Shown here: positions 41,427-49,675 of the stretch, piece by piece
How positions within the stretch are numbered: the stretch's first letter is position 1
Layout of the letters: every line of letters begins with the position of its first letter
Assembly (NCBI RefSeq): GCF_900103715.1
Contig: NZ_FNHL01000007.1
Location: 47,340 to 111,339 of the forward strand
Reading direction: 5' to 3'
DNA: 64,000 nucleotides
Source of the DNA: Halogranum gelatinilyticum
GTDB lineage: Archaea > Halobacteriota > Halobacteria > Halobacteriales > Haloferacaceae
Translations under genes and position numbers: made by a program
Notes under the pieces: generated by a model
Told to the model about the DNA's origin: nothing
What the model saw: the letters and a program-made list of their open reading frames with translations, nothing else
Databases searched by the model: none

Positions 41427-41490
41427 CGCGGACGATTGCGTCCGCTCCCGATCGATGTCTGACGTGCGGTACGGCAACCACCAACAGATA

Positions 41491-41634
41491 ATGACCACGA
41501 AACCCAACTCCGGTTCAGAGACAACACTCTACGTATGCCGTGATTGTGGAGACGGCATCGAAGACCCAACCGACACGAACACCTGTCCTCACTGCGGCGG
41601 AACGCTCGTAAACAGTACTGTCCCGCACGATTAG
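41491..41634 (+). CDS. Rubrerythrin-like zinc-ribbon peptide
   Basis: 47 residues: YVCRDCGDGIEDPTDTNTCPHCGGTLVNSTVPHD, with the CRDC...CPHCGG site and end pattern of small haloarchaeal rubrerythrin-like (DUF7129) peptides. Function unknown; probably zinc binding. Confidence 0.7.
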   Translation: MTTKPNSGSETTLYVCRDCGDGIEDPTDTNTCPHCGGTLVNSTVPHD

Positions 41635-41639
41635 CGGTG

Positions 41640-42149
41640 CAATCCGACGGAACCCCTCCACACTCCTAGTCGACACCGTGAAAAAAACCCGCTCGGTGGG
41701 GATCTTCTGCGGAACCTAGACGGCGACTCAACGAATCGAAGATGGGTTCGTTAGCTCGGTTCCCGAATGTTGGTCGGTGCGTACAATCACGTTCCCCAAG
41801 ACGTCGAGACGATCGGTGGACTGGTCTTCAGTCGCCTCGGCAAAGTTCCCACGAGGAGGTGTTCATCCACTCATCAAGCATCCTGAATTCTCGTCGCTCC
41901 ATAAGGCATGGAACGCTCGACTAGACGCTACTCTCTAGAGCCAGCGTTGTCTGAATGAGACGGTGACCTCTCGGCTCAAACACAGGCATATCCCTTTCAT
42001 CCGCTCACGACACTGGTCGAAGCAGTTCCGCGAACTCGTCAGCAGGTGTGTCGTTCACAATCTGGAGCGAAGCTCGCTATTTCACACGAGCGGAGCGACT
42101 GTCCGTGATTCCGAGAGGGACAGCTTACTGAATACAGAGGATTCATCGC
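41640..42149. other. Gene graveyard: fragments only
   Basis: No intact gene. A 23-codon plus-strand stretch near 41782-41850 reads YNHVPQDVETIGGLVFSRLG, like the CorC/HlyC transporter-associated domain, and 41960-42085 reads RHWSKQFRELVSRCVVHNLERS, the end of an IS transposase like that at 34690. Both lack flanking parts. Confidence 0.4.
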
Positions 42150-42270
42150 TCAATCCCAACTGAGAACGTCATAATTGGCACCGACACATTCCGGACGGCT
42201 CTTTACCTCACTGTTTTTCAAACGACCAATCCGCTCTGCCCCACAATCGGCACAGGAAAGGGTATTCTGG
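42150..42270 (-). pseudogene. Possible zinc-finger peptide without a start codon
   Basis: A minus-strand frame ends SCADCGAERIGRLKNSEVKSRPECV then ANYDVLSWD. It has CxxC and single Cys residues like small haloarchaeal zinc proteins, but no start codon precedes it before a stop, so it is a fragment at best. Confidence 0.3.
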
Positions 42271-42310
42271 ATTGAGATTACCAGTACCCACGCATACTGT
42301 TGCTAGTCGT

Positions 42311-42706
42311 CTACAGCTTCTGAAAACGTGCTGGTATGAGGGGCTTGAGCTTGATACTGCCACAGCTACTTGCGGTGACTTCGTACCCCTGATACTCGAA
42401 CGTGAGGTGTAAATCACCGATAGCGGCTCTACGAGGGGTGACGAGTGAATCGAGAGCGTCTGTGTCCACGGTTGCGTACAGTGGTTCCATGTCGAGCGGA
42501 TCCGTATCTGAGGCTGCTGCGACGGCACTTATGACAGCATCACTCGCGACTTCATCGGTAGTGCTGAACTGAGCCTGGTAGAGATCTTCCTCCGCGTGGT
42601 ATTCTATCGACTCAAATTCACAGAGACTCCGCGAGGGAGCGAGTGTTCGGTATGGGTGCGGGGACATTTTCTTCTTGTTGGAGGGCGGAGAGTCTTTGTC
42701 GGTCAT
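42311..42706 (-). CDS. HalOD1 output-domain protein
   Basis: 131 residues. ADYSTTDEVASDAVISAVAAASDTDPLDMEPLYATVDTDALDSLV and LHLTFEYQGYEVTAS fit HalOD1. A 30-residue basic lead precedes the domain. Paralogue of the gene at 37283. ATG 42706 chosen; GTG 42709 is adjacent. Confidence 0.75.
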   Translation of the reverse strand: MTDKDSPPSNKKKMSPHPYRTLAPSRSLCEFESIEYHAEEDLYQAQFSTTDEVASDAVISAVAAASDTDPLDMEPLYATVDTDALDSLVTPRRAAIGDLHLTFEYQGYEVTASSCGSIKLKPLIPARFQKL

Positions 42707-42787
42707 CACCCGCTATACTCCACCAATCCGGGTTACGTTGGCCATTTCATACACAACAGAGTATTTAAGCGGCACGCGAGGACGGAC

Positions 42788-43432
42788 TTACGAGCGCGAC
42801 TCGGTGAGTGCTTGTTCGATGAGTCGGCGATTCCCTCGTCGCAGGCGAGCACCGAGGGCTTGCTGTGAAACATCGAGTTCATCAGCCATCTCTGCCAGCG
42901 TCGTGTCTCGCGGTGAATTGAAGTACCCGCGGTCATACGCCAGCGTCAGGGCTTCACGTTGGCCATCAGTCAGATTCTGCTTCGCATCCAACGGGCGGAG
43001 TGCGTGGATTTCCGTCAAGGTGACCAGGACACCGTGGTCGTGACAGTAGTCTCGAAACGACGCGATGGCCTCTCGGCTTTCGCCGCGAAGTTCGAACGTC
43101 CACTCTTCTGCTGTCCCGGTCGCTGATAAGAGGACGATTTCAGGCACGATCAGGGCGTCGAGTACGCTGTCGTACCCCGAGGTCCACTCACACCGCAACA
43201 GGTACTCCGATTCGACGTGATCGATAGCGCGGATGTCTCGGACGCCCGGGTGCTCAGAGAACTGATCGACGATCGAATCGGACTCCGTACCGCGGACCCA
43301 GAAGTAGGGCACCACGCCGTTTTTAACCGGAATAACCCGTTCGAGTTGCACGACCACGTCTGGTAACTTAGTGAAGACAGTACCTAAAGGGAACTCGTTA
43401 GATGGGAGTGTGAATTCGGCAACGGTAGCCAT
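42788..43432 (-). CDS. BAT/HTH-10-type regulator
   Basis: 214 residues. A sensor half with EFTLPSNEFPLGTVFTKLPDVVVQLERVIP and VESEYLLRCEWTSGYDS, then the HTH-10 DNA-binding end LTDGQREALTLAYDRGYFNSPRDTTLAEMADELDVSQQALGARLRRGNRRLIEQAL. This is the bacterio-opsin activator class. ATG 43432 gives the usual N-terminus. Confidence 0.85.
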   Translation of the reverse strand: MATVAEFTLPSNEFPLGTVFTKLPDVVVQLERVIPVKNGVVPYFWVRGTESDSIVDQFSEHPGVRDIRAIDHVESEYLLRCEWTSGYDSVLDALIVPEIVLLSATGTAEEWTFELRGESREAIASFRDYCHDHGVLVTLTEIHALRPLDAKQNLTDGQREALTLAYDRGYFNSPRDTTLAEMADELDVSQQALGARLRRGNRRLIEQALTESRS

Positions 43433-43761
43433 GCAACCAGATAGGTGCTGCGTCGATAAGAGTGCGTTCTCCAATTGAGGTTGCTCGTCGTAGCAGCTCA
43501 GCACCGGTGAGTTCCGAACCAGTGCATCTTCGATGCGTTTCTGGAATCCAAAAGCGCGCTGTATTCAGCAGAGTCGGCGAAACCTATCACCTGCTGAGGG
43601 TTTCAACAAGGCCGAACTAGTGACTATCAAGCTGTAGTGATAGACCCCTCCTGGTACTTTACTTCATTCGAATCCTCCGTGAATCGCACATAACGGCTCT
43701 ACCAGGGCACAGATGAGGCTGTGTCACTACCAGTTCTTTTCCGCTTTGTTGAAGTGCTTAG
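43433..43761. other. Intergenic with an IS-end-like repeat
   Basis: Contains the stretch at 43553-43613 with gcgcgctgtattcag and tttcaacaaggcc, which recurs in the opposite sense around 46912-47030. Likely a non-coding remnant of a transposable element. No gene seen. Confidence 0.4.
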
Positions 43762-43974
43762 ATCCGACTCGTTCGGGCCGACGCAGCACCGTTTGTGGGT
43801 GAGTCACTAGCGACCGTTCGTCGCGATTCTGAGCGCGGGTGGAGCGTAGTCGGGGTGGTTCGTGACGGAACAGTCTCCACAGACGAACACACCATAATTG
43901 AGCCGGGGGATGAGGTGTTCGTCGCCAGCAGCGACGAGGGGAGACAGCGGTTCGAGCGAACCGTGCATACTTGA
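43762..43974 (+). pseudogene. TrkA-C/RCK-type fragment
   Basis: A frame of 70 codons before the stop reads VRADAAPFVGESLATVRRDSERGWSVVGVVRDGTVSTDEHTIIEPGDEVFVASSDE and ends FERTVHT. The RDGxxx...IEPGDEVFVAxSDE core is the TrkA-C regulatory domain of potassium channels and uptake proteins. Preceding parts of such a protein are missing. Confidence 0.6.
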
Positions 43975-44108
43975 GAATCGAACCAAATCGACTGACGCTC
44001 TGCTCTGCTCTGCTCTGCTCTCGATATGTCGGTTGTTTCTTAGTGTTGTGTTTGCTGCCCGAGGGTGACGGATACTGGTGGAGACTGGTTACTGAACTCA
44101 GGAGACAC

Positions 44109-45362
44109 CTACAGTAGCACGCTAAAGAGGAGATAGGAGCCGACGACCGAGAGCGAGGGTGCCAGGATCCAGAGGATGACGATTCGGCGTGTGGCGGCCG
44201 GGTCGAATAAGCTCTCTGCGCTGAGCTCGTCGATGTGTTCCTCCCCGATCGGGGGAACCGGTCTGTCTCCGTCCCGTCGCCCCGTCCGCTCGCCAGCCGT
44301 ACTGCTCGCCAGCTCGCCGATGGTCGGGCTCGTCGGTCTGTCATCCGACCCCGTAGACGCCGCGAGCGCACCCGTGGTAAGGCCCGCAGCCAACTCACGC
44401 TCGGTACGTCGGGTGGCGATCTCCGCGAGCGTGGCGGCGCGACTCGCTCGTCCCCAACCGAGTCCGATGATACAGCAGGTCGTACTCACCGCGAGACTCG
44501 CCGGGATTCCGAGATACGAGAGGACGGTAATGATGGTCGCTCCGATGCTCGAGACGACGAGTGCGGCCAGGATGGGCAGGTCGGTGATCCCATCACTGAC
44601 CGTCGCGAGCGTCCGCCGGGCGATGGTGAACCCACCGAGGCCGATGGCGGCGACGGCGAGCACGATGCCTTGCTCGATGGTAATCGACCCGTTGCCGACG
44701 AGCGGCGCGACCGCATTCGCGGCGTTCGATGCCCCTGCACTGAACCCCATGTAACACGCGATTGCAATGACCAGAAACGAGCCGACGAGGTCCCGGGGGG
44801 CTGCGTTCGTATTGAGGCTGAGCCGCGGAACGTTGCCCGAGCGATCGAGCTGGACGAGGTGCCGCTCGAAGCGCGTGAACGACAGATGGGCCTCTAACTG
44901 GGGGTACAGATATCGGCCGACGATGGCACCAGTCACGAATCCGAGGAGTGGCGCAACGATCCACGCGGAGACGATCGTGAACATCAAGGCCTCGTTGAGC
45001 GAGTCCGTTGCCAGACCGAGCCCGACGATTGCACCCACGGCAGTCATCGACGTCGAGGCGGGAACCCCGTAGAGATTCGAGAGCAAGAGTGCCAGACCGG
45101 TGAAGAACAGAACACCGACAGTCGCTATTGGCGAGAACTGCACCGCCGGAACGATGCCGTCGCTCATGGTGGCGATGACGTTCCGACCGACCGTCCACGC
45201 ACCCAGAAACGCGAAGAGCGTGAACAGGGTTGCGGCAGTGGCCTTTCTGACGAGGCGGCTCCCGACGGCCGGTCCGAACGCGACACCGGTCGACGACCCG
45301 CCGATGTTAAACCCGACAAAGGCAGCCACGAGCAGTCCCACGACAACGAGTGTAGATACCAT
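44109..45362 (-). CDS. PiT-family inorganic phosphate transporter
   Basis: 417 residues with about ten membrane spans in two halves, each with the PiT repeat: VGFNIGGSSTGVAFGPAVG near the N-terminus and MGFSAGASNAANAVAPLVGNGSI in the middle. A hydrophilic loop of about 70 residues (TTGALAASTGSDDRPTSPTIG...EEHIDELSAESLF) precedes the last span. Phosphate/proton or sodium symport is expected. ATG 45362 is used; TTG 45368 is adjacent. Confidence 0.88.
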   Translation of the reverse strand: MVSTLVVVGLLVAAFVGFNIGGSSTGVAFGPAVGSRLVRKATAATLFTLFAFLGAWTVGRNVIATMSDGIVPAVQFSPIATVGVLFFTGLALLLSNLYGVPASTSMTAVGAIVGLGLATDSLNEALMFTIVSAWIVAPLLGFVTGAIVGRYLYPQLEAHLSFTRFERHLVQLDRSGNVPRLSLNTNAAPRDLVGSFLVIAIACYMGFSAGASNAANAVAPLVGNGSITIEQGIVLAVAAIGLGGFTIARRTLATVSDGITDLPILAALVVSSIGATIITVLSYLGIPASLAVSTTCCIIGLGWGRASRAATLAEIATRRTERELAAGLTTGALAASTGSDDRPTSPTIGELASSTAGERTGRRDGDRPVPPIGEEHIDELSAESLFDPAATRRIVILWILAPSLSVVGSYLLFSVLL

Positions 45363-45418
45363 ATTCAAGCGGTCCTTGTTCCAATAGTTCGGCCCGGAGA
45401 CGTAATGTTGTGTCCCTC

Positions 45419-45619
45419 CTAGATGGTCGATGGACGTCGATGTATTCGACCCGGTTCGTAACTCCCTATGAACGGATTCCGGAGTGCATTCTCATGTCCC
45501 TGATCACCGATCAAACCGGCGATAGAGCACTGTGGTATAATCGCGGCCCATGATTCGTCGTGTGTCGTCTGCTCGGTCTCTAGCACCCAGTCTGCCGGAA
45601 CGTTCGCTTCAGAAGTCAC
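45419..45619 (-). CDS. Small protein coupled to the SPFH gene
   Basis: 66 residues. The ATG overlaps the stop of the upstream SPFH gene (ATGA), a strong sign of translation. No motif recognised; the second half (RNPFIGSYEPGRIHRRPST) is not very protein-like, so it could be a truncated NfeD-like or other partner. Downstream of SPFH genes a membrane-bound NfeD protein is usual. Confidence 0.4.
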   Translation of the reverse strand: MTSEANVPADWVLETEQTTHDESWAAIIPQCSIAGLIGDQGHENALRNPFIGSYEPGRIHRRPSTI

Positions 45620-46710
45620 GCTCCGTCACCGGCGTGGTCGGCACCCTCGGAGTTTGTGGTCCCGTCTTTGACCGCCTTGGCCTGCTGTTCCAACTCTTCG
45701 ACGTCCATCTCGGCGGCCTTGTCGATCTCGCCGAGGATCTCCTTGATGTCGTCGAGTCCGATGAGTTCGCGAGTCTCAGCGTCGAATCCCTGGCTATCTA
45801 GCCGGTGCCCATTGGTCGCCACGTCGCTTCCTGTGAGGTGTTTGCCGTAGCGACCCACCAGCGAGGTGAGTTCCTGAGGAAGGACGAACGTCGTCGACTC
45901 CCCCCGACCGATCGCTTCGAGCGTGTCCATTCCTTTGTCGATGATCGCGCGCTCGCCCATCGATTCGGCAGACTTTGCCCGCAGCACCGTCGAGATCGCA
46001 TCGCCCTGTGCCTCGAGGATCTGGCTCTGTTTTTCACCTTGCGCTCGAATGATGTTCGACTGCTTGTCCCCTTCGGCGTTCTCGACTGCACTCCGGCGTT
46101 CGCCCTGCGCTTCGAGGATCGTGGCTCGGCGTCTCCGTTCCGCGCCGGTTTGCTGTTCCATCGCCTGTTGAACCTCTTGACTGGGGTTGACCTCTCGGAC
46201 CTCGACTGACTCGACGCGGATTCCCCATTCGTCGGTCGGTTCGTCGAGCTCCTTACGAATGCGAGCGTTGATCTCCTGACGCTTGTTCAGCGTGTCGTCC
46301 AGTTCCATGTCGCCAATGACTGCCCGGAGCGTGGTCTGGGCGAGGTTCGAGACCGCCGTCTTGTAGTCTTCGACCTCCAGGAACGCCTTCTTCGCGTCCA
46401 TCACACGGAGATAGACGACGGCATCCGCTGTCACGGGAGAGTTGTCGCGGGTGATCGCCTCCTGGCGCGGCACGTCCATGGTCTGCGTACGCATATCGAA
46501 CGTGTACGTGCGCGAGACGAACGGGGGGATGAAGTTGATGCCCGGCTCGAGCAAGCCGCGATATTCGCCGAACACGGTGAGCGCCTGTTTATCGTACGCG
46601 TCGACGAACCGCACCATCTGCCAGACCGTGACGATTGCCAGCACCAGTACCAGCAGGCCGACTATCGCGAATCCGAGAGTGGAAACCTGCAGCGGGACCA
46701 GGTCATACAT
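45616..46710 (-). CDS. SPFH/Band 7 (stomatin-like) membrane protein
   Basis: 364 residues. One N-terminal span (VSTLGFAIVGLLVLVLAIVTVWQMVRF), a full SPFH domain (YRGLLEPGINFIPPFVSRTYTFDMRTQTMDVPRQEAITRDN... LRVMDAKKAFLEVEDYKTAVSNLAQTTLRAVIG... VREVNPSQEVQQAMEQQ) and a long coiled-coil (GERRSAVENAEGDKQSNIIRAQGEKQSQILEAQGDA). It scaffolds membrane complexes and proteases. Confidence 0.9.
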   Translation of the reverse strand: MYDLVPLQVSTLGFAIVGLLVLVLAIVTVWQMVRFVDAYDKQALTVFGEYRGLLEPGINFIPPFVSRTYTFDMRTQTMDVPRQEAITRDNSPVTADAVVYLRVMDAKKAFLEVEDYKTAVSNLAQTTLRAVIGDMELDDTLNKRQEINARIRKELDEPTDEWGIRVESVEVREVNPSQEVQQAMEQQTGAERRRRATILEAQGERRSAVENAEGDKQSNIIRAQGEKQSQILEAQGDAISTVLRAKSAESMGERAIIDKGMDTLEAIGRGESTTFVLPQELTSLVGRYGKHLTGSDVATNGHRLDSQGFDAETRELIGLDDIKEILGEIDKAAEMDVEELEQQAKAVKDGTTNSEGADHAGDGA

Positions 46711-47159
46711 GTGTTCTCCATTGACTCTGTGACTGTGTCAAATCCCCATATTTTCACACGCAGCCGAGTTATCATTATGTGGGTGACACGACCGACAACA
46801 CCCATACTGGTCCACTCGAATCACGAACGGATGAAGGGCACGCGACCTGTAGTCTACAAGCGGAGTGAACTACGGAGCGTTCTCCTCGAACGTCGGATAC
46901 CACTGAGACGGCCTTGTTGAACTCCTCAGAAGATGACACAATCCGCTTGGTGAGTATCGAGGCCGGATCTCTCATCTCGTCGCTCGCTCCCGCTGGATAC
47001 TGTTAGAAACCAGCTACTGAATACAGAGCGCGTATCAGCCACCGGATTCGTTTTTGCCGGAAGCTGAATCGAGTTGAAACAGATTGCGGCAGGCAAGTGT
47101 GTATTCGTCCGCGGGGGACTCCGAGGCACGTCTGTCTAACGGCCTTACTCGCTGATCAC
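46711..47159. other. Intergenic with an IS-end-like repeat
   Basis: 449 bases. The segment 46912-47030 shares pieces (cggccttgttgaactcctc; actgaatacagagcgcg) with 43553-43613 in the opposite orientation, so it is probably an IS or MITE remnant. No gene seen. Confidence 0.45.
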
Positions 47160-47579
47160 TCATCGGGCGACGATTACCGGAATGGGCGACTGGCGGACCA
47201 CCTTCTGGGCGACGTTCCCGACGATCAGTCGATCGACTAACGAACCGCTGTGGCTACCGAGTACGATTGCATCGAAGTCGTCGGCTCTGTTCAAAATCTC
47301 CCGGGCCGGGTGACCCATCTGAACTTCGGTAGTAATGTCGACATCGTACTCGGCGGCGAGTTCCCGAGCGTCCTCGAATACTGCCTTCGAGTGCTCTTCG
47401 GCGGCCGCTTCCGGGTCCTCCTCGAGAGCGAGTGCCGTGGCTGCTCCCCCCATCAGTGACGGGCCACCCTCGACATGCAAGACCGTGATCTCCGCCTCGG
47501 GATGGTTCTCGAGAGCGTACTCGAGCGCTTGCTGGGCCATCTCCGAGTCATCCATCGGGACGAGAATCCGAGAAATCAT
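47160..47579 (-). CDS. Universal stress protein (UspA family)
   Basis: 139 residues, one Usp domain: MISRILVPMDDSEMAQQALEYAL, AEITVLHVEGGPSL and the ATP-binding-type end DAIVLGSHSGSLVDRLIVGNVAQKVVRQSPIPVIVAR. ATG 47579 is used because it gives the standard N-terminus; the long upstream extension is not conserved in shape. Confidence 0.88.
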   Translation of the reverse strand: MISRILVPMDDSEMAQQALEYALENHPEAEITVLHVEGGPSLMGGAATALALEEDPEAAAEEHSKAVFEDARELAAEYDVDITTEVQMGHPAREILNRADDFDAIVLGSHSGSLVDRLIVGNVAQKVVRQSPIPVIVAR

Positions 47580-48033
47580 ACTCAAGACTACGGTCAGGAG
47601 GTTCATAAATGGATGCTCGCTCGTCTCAAGAGACACATCGGACTGGCACCAGTTGCTGGACTCATCCTCTGTATCTCTCACGGTGTTCTTGACAGATGCC
47701 GAGTGAGTCGGTCAGCGCGTACTGTATAGAGGCGCGAGTCTCCCGCGGAAGGCGCAAATGACAAGAGAGACATTTTCCACCATCGGGATCACTTGCCACC
47801 CCGCCCGTCCGATTGTGGGAGAGTACGTGTGGTTGTCCTCCCAAATTTCGGGTGTACATAGCTTCCGGAACGTCCGTGAAACAACGTTCTTTCTCGAAAA
47901 TAATCGGGAGTTCAATCGAGCCGATCGACAACGCAGATTTCGCTGACGAAAAGTACTGCCGAGAATCTCATCATCGGGACTGTTCGTCACACCGGTTACG
48001 TCACTTATTAGCTTCCCAGACGTAGCTAGCAGT
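47580..48033. other. Intergenic, nothing recognised
   Basis: 454 bases with mixed composition. I find no convincing gene on either strand; the longest minus-strand frame across it (47712-48236) is antisense to the DUF5789 gene and lacks protein-like composition. Confidence 0.35.
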
Positions 48034-48291
48034 GTGGCTCGCAAAATCAAGTTCAGCGACGTTTCGACCCTGCTTAATGAAATTGAGTATCCCATCAGAC
48101 GGACGACAGCAGCCGAAGAACTCTCCGATGTTCGGTTGATATTGGCCGACGGTGAGACAAATCTAGGCAAGTTGGTTTCTAAGACCTCCCGTGACTCGTT
48201 CGAATCGGCTGCCGATATTACGTCCGAACTCCACAACGTGCTTCCACGGGAGGCGGTCGGGGACCCATATCAATCTGAAGGGGATGCGTAA
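48034..48291 (+). CDS. DUF5789-family protein
   Basis: 85 residues from a GTG. KIKFSDVSTLLNEIEYPIRRTTAAEELSDVRLILADGETNLGKLVSKTS, then the family ending LHNVLPREAVGDPYQSEGDA. A short strand-helix protein typical of haloarchaea; function unknown. Two copies in this island (see 39831). Confidence 0.8.
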   Translation: MARKIKFSDVSTLLNEIEYPIRRTTAAEELSDVRLILADGETNLGKLVSKTSRDSFESAADITSELHNVLPREAVGDPYQSEGDA

Positions 48292-48732
48292 CGACTCAGA
48301 TTCCGAGATCGTAGAACGACAGATCTGCCCAAGTCCAGCGACTAACGGCCCTTTTGCATCTATCTCGCGACGGTCCAAGGAAAGATATCACATCAGACAG
48401 CGGAAAATCAACGAGTCAAGTACTTACGACCGTTGTGCTGAACCCTTCCTCGATATGCAGCAGGCCACAGCTATCCACATCGAGGGAATTCAACAGAGCA
48501 GTATGGACGTCTCTTCTGTGTAGGAGTGCAGACACTGTGTCGTCCTGTGAGTACGGACGACAGAGTAAACCGTCTCCCTAGCATATATCACACGGTAGCC
48601 GTACGGCCGGGTCGGTGACAGCGTTCGTCGATGCAGTCAGTGTCAGCCAGACCGATGTGAATCACCCGATTGAACGGACGTCAGGTCGACCCGCCTTCAG
48701 TTCGCTGTGTCCGGTACGCAAGACCATTAATC
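48292..48732. other. Intergenic, nothing recognised except an operator-like motif
   Basis: 441 bases. Nothing protein-like. The motif ATCACCCGATTG (48661) matches the inverted repeat at 36546-36587, about 70 bases before the next gene. Confidence 0.35.
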
Positions 48733-49341
48733 ATGACTAAACACACAATGAGAACGATAGAAACGCGAACCATCGACGGCATCGAAGCACTGGTCAACGT
48801 AGATTCGGGAGAAATTTTCATTGATCTCCCCGCGTCGAATCCACGGTATCTCCGTGTCCAGGAGGGCGATCGCATTCAAGAAGGCGACGTCGGTACTCAG
48901 TCAACTGCTGAGATGGCTGGGCCGCTACTTACGCACTGGGTCATCGAATCGATCACCGAAGAGACCGTACTAGGGAGGGATACCGAGACCAACGAGACAC
49001 GAGAATGGGATCGCGAACAGCTGATTCAGCGCCTTGGAACCGGTGAATTCAGCGCAGAGCTTGCAACGTTCGACCGGGTAAGCGTCACCGAACTCGAAGA
49101 GTGGCGCGGGAGGAACACTTCCAAAGGTTCTGAAGAGGTAAAGCCGTATGTGCTCGTCATTGCGTACGGCAACAATGGGGAGAAGTTCACACAACTGTAC
49201 GCGGCAACCGAAGCCGGTGACTGGGATTCTCTAGAAGTAGTACAGCAGGATTCACACGTCCAGGCGTTCAGCGACGAGCTACGGACACACTTCGACGACG
49301 CCGTCCACGAGGCACTCGAGGTCGAACAACGGTATCACTAG
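48733..49341 (+). CDS. Soluble protein of unknown function
   Basis: 202 residues. Two parts: a beta-rich N-terminal domain (RTIETRTIDGIEALVNVDSGEIFID, MAGPLLTHWVIESITEETVLGRD) and a C-terminal domain with KPYVLVIAYGNNGEKFTQLYAATE and a closing helix FDDAVHEALEVEQRY. Moderately low GC. No motif known to me. Confidence 0.6.
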   Translation: MTKHTMRTIETRTIDGIEALVNVDSGEIFIDLPASNPRYLRVQEGDRIQEGDVGTQSTAEMAGPLLTHWVIESITEETVLGRDTETNETREWDREQLIQRLGTGEFSAELATFDRVSVTELEEWRGRNTSKGSEEVKPYVLVIAYGNNGEKFTQLYAATEAGDWDSLEVVQQDSHVQAFSDELRTHFDDAVHEALEVEQRYH

Positions 49342-49448
49342 ATTCGCCACTGGTGTACTCAGTTTCTCACAGACTACCTACCAACCGACGCACACTAGTT
49401 GTCTTTCGATCAACTCCTTCCACCCCCTCTGAGGAGGAATAGAGTCCG

Positions 49449-49658
49449 TTACCCGCCGAGCCACCGCCCGTAGAGGTGTTCTTGAGCCTCAGCGTCGGAT
49501 TGCTTCTTCGATTGGCCGTACGTCTTCCCCGTGAGCAGCTGGCGTTCAGTTGCGTTCGCGACGAGACGGAGGGCGTGGGTAGCACCGTAGCCTTCTCCGT
49601 CGGCTGTGAAGTAGCCGCGGTCGGTGACCAGTCGAATCCGTGCCAGCACCAGGGGCAC
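49449..49658 (-). CDS. Small alkaline protein, possibly a fragment
   Basis: 69 residues from a GTG. A Cys-free sequence with ATHALRLVANATERQLLTGKTYGQSKKQSDAEAQEHLYGRW. Other frames of the same stretch are also open, so coding strand and frame are not certain. Just above the amidohydrolase gene at the right edge of the island. Confidence 0.35.
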   Translation of the reverse strand: MPLVLARIRLVTDRGYFTADGEGYGATHALRLVANATERQLLTGKTYGQSKKQSDAEAQEHLYGRWLGG

Positions 49659-49675
49659 TCCGCGTACGGGCGGCC

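Noticed and set aside
47712..48236. 174-codon minus-strand frame
   Set aside because: Antisense to the DUF5789 gene at 48034 and lacks family features.
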